64,000 nt of DNA, from assembly GCA_003008705.1 (NCBI GenBank), contig PDUO01000043.1, positions 188,315-252,314 of the forward strand, given 5' to 3'. Shown piece by piece: positions 61,900 to 64,000 of this stretch. The notes beneath the pieces are model-generated. The model made no database searches. It saw only the letters and a list, made by a program, of their open reading frames with translations, and was not told the DNA's origin. Each line of letters opens with the position of its first letter. The stretch's first letter is position 1. The position numbers and the translations under genes are program-made. This DNA comes from Pezicula radicicola (taxonomy: Eukaryota; Ascomycota; Leotiomycetes; Helotiales; Dermateaceae).

Positions 61900-63350
61900 T
61901 TAGATATATTAGAGTAAAATAAGAACTTATATAAATTAACTAAAATTATAAAGAAGATAAAATACTATATAGTATACTAGTTATCTCTTCTTATTTTATA
62001 TAAACTAGCTATTTTACTTTAAAGTTAATCTACTTTATTAACTTTATTTATTAGACTATTATAGTTATTAAAGCTTTCTAGTAATTATAGGTCTTTTTAA
62101 AGTTTATTTCTAAAGAGTACTTAAGTTATTTTAGTTATAGATAAGGTCTCTTTTAGATACTTATAATTCTTAAGAACTTTCTTCTTTCTATTATATATTA
62201 TTATTTAAAATAGATAAAGTATATTATCTTTCTAGACTATAAATAAGACCTTATTATCTTTAGAAGGAGTAATTTTAAGTACTCCCTAAGGTATTATATT
62301 CTTCTTTAAATCCTAGTTCTTCTTTTTAATAAAGTCTTTTAATATATTAGAATTTTCTCTATATATACTAGTAACTCTAATACTTTAATCTTAAAGGTAA
62401 GAAAGAAGTTAAGAATTTATAAAGAGATTATCAAGGTATATATAGTATATAAGAGTTATTTTAGATAACTTAAGAACTAATTAAACTATAACTATAGTTA
62501 TTTTATTACCTTTAAGTTTCTTAGATACTATAACTCTCTAAAGGCCTCTATCTTTTTTATTTCCTTTCTTATACTATACTTAATTTAATATATACCTCTC
62601 TTATATAATTATCTATATTTTATAACCCTCTAAGATTAGTTTATTTAGAATAACTAAGGTATTAGAAGATCTCTCTTTAAATTACTTAATATACTTATTA
62701 ATAATAATATTATATTCAGGAGTCTATAGATTAATTAAAGTCTTTAGGATATAGGAATTAATAGATTCTATCTATAAATTAAAAGGTTAAGTATCTCTAA
62801 ATTATATATAAGCTCTATAGAGCTTATACTAACTATTAAATAGATATCTTTATTATATAAACCTTAAGGTAAACTAAGATAAAGCCTTAAGTTAATATCT
62901 TCCTAATACCCTTTCTCTATAGCTTTATATATATCCTTATAGTCTAGGAAACCCTCCTTAATAGTCTAATAATCTAGTATTTTATTCTCAAGATATATAT
63001 CTATATATATCTAAATTATAAGGAAGGTATATAGCTCTTTAAGGACTAGTAGCTTCTATATTTAGGTACTCTTATTTTAAGATCTTCTAGATATTAGATA
63101 AGGCTTATATTTATTAGTATTATTAATAATAATCTAAAGTTACTCTAGGGGAAAGAAGAGATTCTATATCTTAAAGGTATTATTAGAAGCTATATAGGAA
63201 GAGAGATTAATTTTCTTATTAAATAAAAGAGTAAATATAAGCTTAAAATTAATCCCTAATTAAATCTTAGAAGATATATTTAGGTATAAAGTATCTAGAT
63301 CTATAGTATCTACTATAGTATCTATTTTTATATAATTATTATAACTTTTT
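61900..63350 (-). mobile_element. RIP-destroyed PiggyBac-type transposase relic (DDE_Tnp_1_7)
   Basis: The minus strand reads TPEYNIIINKYIK and ERSSNTLVILNKLILEGYKI (about 62,700-62,610). It then reads ERYILN*VQYKKGNKKDRG, LKLSKITLIYYIYLDNLFIN (about 62,470-62,410), RVTSIYRENSNILKDFIKKK, IIP*GVLKITPSKDNKVLFI and KDNILYLF (about 62,350-62,215). This order matches the fungal PiggyBac-like pattern: RSxxTxxIxNKPxxEGYK, then the catalytic YxxLDNLF, then TxRxNSxxxKDF and SxDNxVL. The aspartate of LDNLF is kept. Stops are all TAA/TAG. Terminal repeats were not found, and the element may extend beyond the limits given. Confidence 0.65.
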
Positions 63351-64000
63351 AAGATAAATTTAATAATATTTAAATATTAATAACTTATAATAAACTATTT
63401 TAAAGTATATATTTATTTATATATTCTAGTTATATATAACTACTAAGTCTTAGTAGATTTATATATTATATTAAAATCTATACTAGTAGACTATAGGATA
63501 GTTCTATTAAGAAGTACTAGTATAACTCTACTAACTTTATTTAAACCTTATTAATATCTTTCTTTTAATTTACTAAATTAAATTATTATATTTCTACTAG
63601 TATAACTAGAGCTAATTTAATTAATAGAATTATAATTCTTAGTCTATATAGTATATAGTATAACCTATAAAGCCAATGTCTTATATAAGACTATTTTAGA
63701 TTAAGACTCTACTTATATAATTTAATACTTCTTTTAGTTATAGAGATATACTATTTAAGTAATATAATACCTTATATATAGAGTAATTTATAAAGAAAAT
63801 AGAGTATAAGAAGAGAATAGATTAGGAGTAAAGCTAAATAGAAAGAGAAAGAGCTTAGATATAAAGCTAAGACTAGATATAAAGCTAAGAGAGATAAGAA
63901 GAAATTAAGATAGAAATTCTAGAGAATAACTATTTAAGAGTCTTAATATAACTACTCTTAAACTCTAATTTTAACTTTTATCTTTATTTTCTTATATACT
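63351..64000. other. RIP-saturated AT-rich DNA running off the window edge
   Basis: The composition is the same as in the other blocks. A purine-rich tract with repeated AAAGCTAAGA words lies at 63,826-63,900. No protein family was recognised, and the block continues past the window. Confidence 0.45.

Noticed and set aside
1..64000. tRNA, rRNA or snRNA genes
   Set aside because: I scanned for GTTCRANNC-type B boxes and conserved rRNA cores by eye and found none convincing; a tRNAscan or Infernal run would settle it.

Overview
The window is an accessory, repeat-rich stretch of a filamentous ascomycete (Pezizomycotina) genome. The evidence is the gene content (HET-NACHT-WD40, BTB, TPR-SET and APH-like kinase relics), short GT-AG introns, fungal Tad1-like LINEs, and the footprint of repeat-induced point mutation (RIP). 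About 40 of 64 kb (roughly 4.86-21.1, 23.1-45.0 and 61.26-64.0 kb, the last running off the edge) is extremely AT-rich; one sampled 60-base line has 13 G+C. In these blocks C is almost always followed by T or C, and CpA and its complement TpG are nearly absent. Because ATG contains TpG, start codons vanish too, so the blocks look empty to an ORF finder although they are full of readable protein relics.

Layout. 1-4.86 kb: moderate GC, a degraded gene of unknown function (minus strand) and a small duplicated repeat cluster. 4.86-21.1 kb: RIP-saturated block with a LINE relic (gag-like ORF1, then endonuclease/RT/RNase H ORF2) and an unrecognised lysine-rich coding relic. 21.1-23.1 kb: an island with a nearly readable BTB/POZ gene and a MITE-like repeat. 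23.3-43.7 kb: RIP-saturated block with a DUF3435-like relic, a DD34E Tc1-type relic, an APH-like kinase relic, a minisatellite, a second LINE and a 5'-truncated duplicate of its 3' end. 43.7-47.9 kb: a HET-NACHT-WD40 (HNWD-type NOD-like receptor) pseudogene with 11 WD40 repeats of exactly 126 bp; G+C falls from 52% to 23% from the NACHT-proximal to the distal end. 48.5-49.8 kb: inverted MITE-like copies. 50.4-51.7 kb: an ankyrin plus deaminase-fold relic. 51.7-52.5 kb: a pogo/Fot1-type transposase relic with its catalytic core missing. 52.9-55.6 kb: an APH-like kinase pseudogene interrupted by a structurally intact Tc1/mariner element (53,630-55,029; 37-bp TIRs, TA duplication, 364-aa transposase). 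56.8-57.2 kb: a MITE with clean TIRs. 57.85-60.2 kb: a TPR-SET relic. 61.26-64 kb: RIP-saturated block with a PiggyBac-type transposase relic.

Almost every host-type gene here is broken, mostly by stops that one C-to-T or G-to-A change explains. The only clearly intact long coding sequence is the mariner-type transposase, which lacks the RIP signature and so appears to have arrived after the main mutational episode. The genes do not form a pathway; they are the kinds of family (NLR, BTB, APH-like kinase, SET, deaminase) that expand in ascomycete accessory regions, which would make them targets of RIP. Family names come from reading translations by eye against remembered family patterns; no database search was run.
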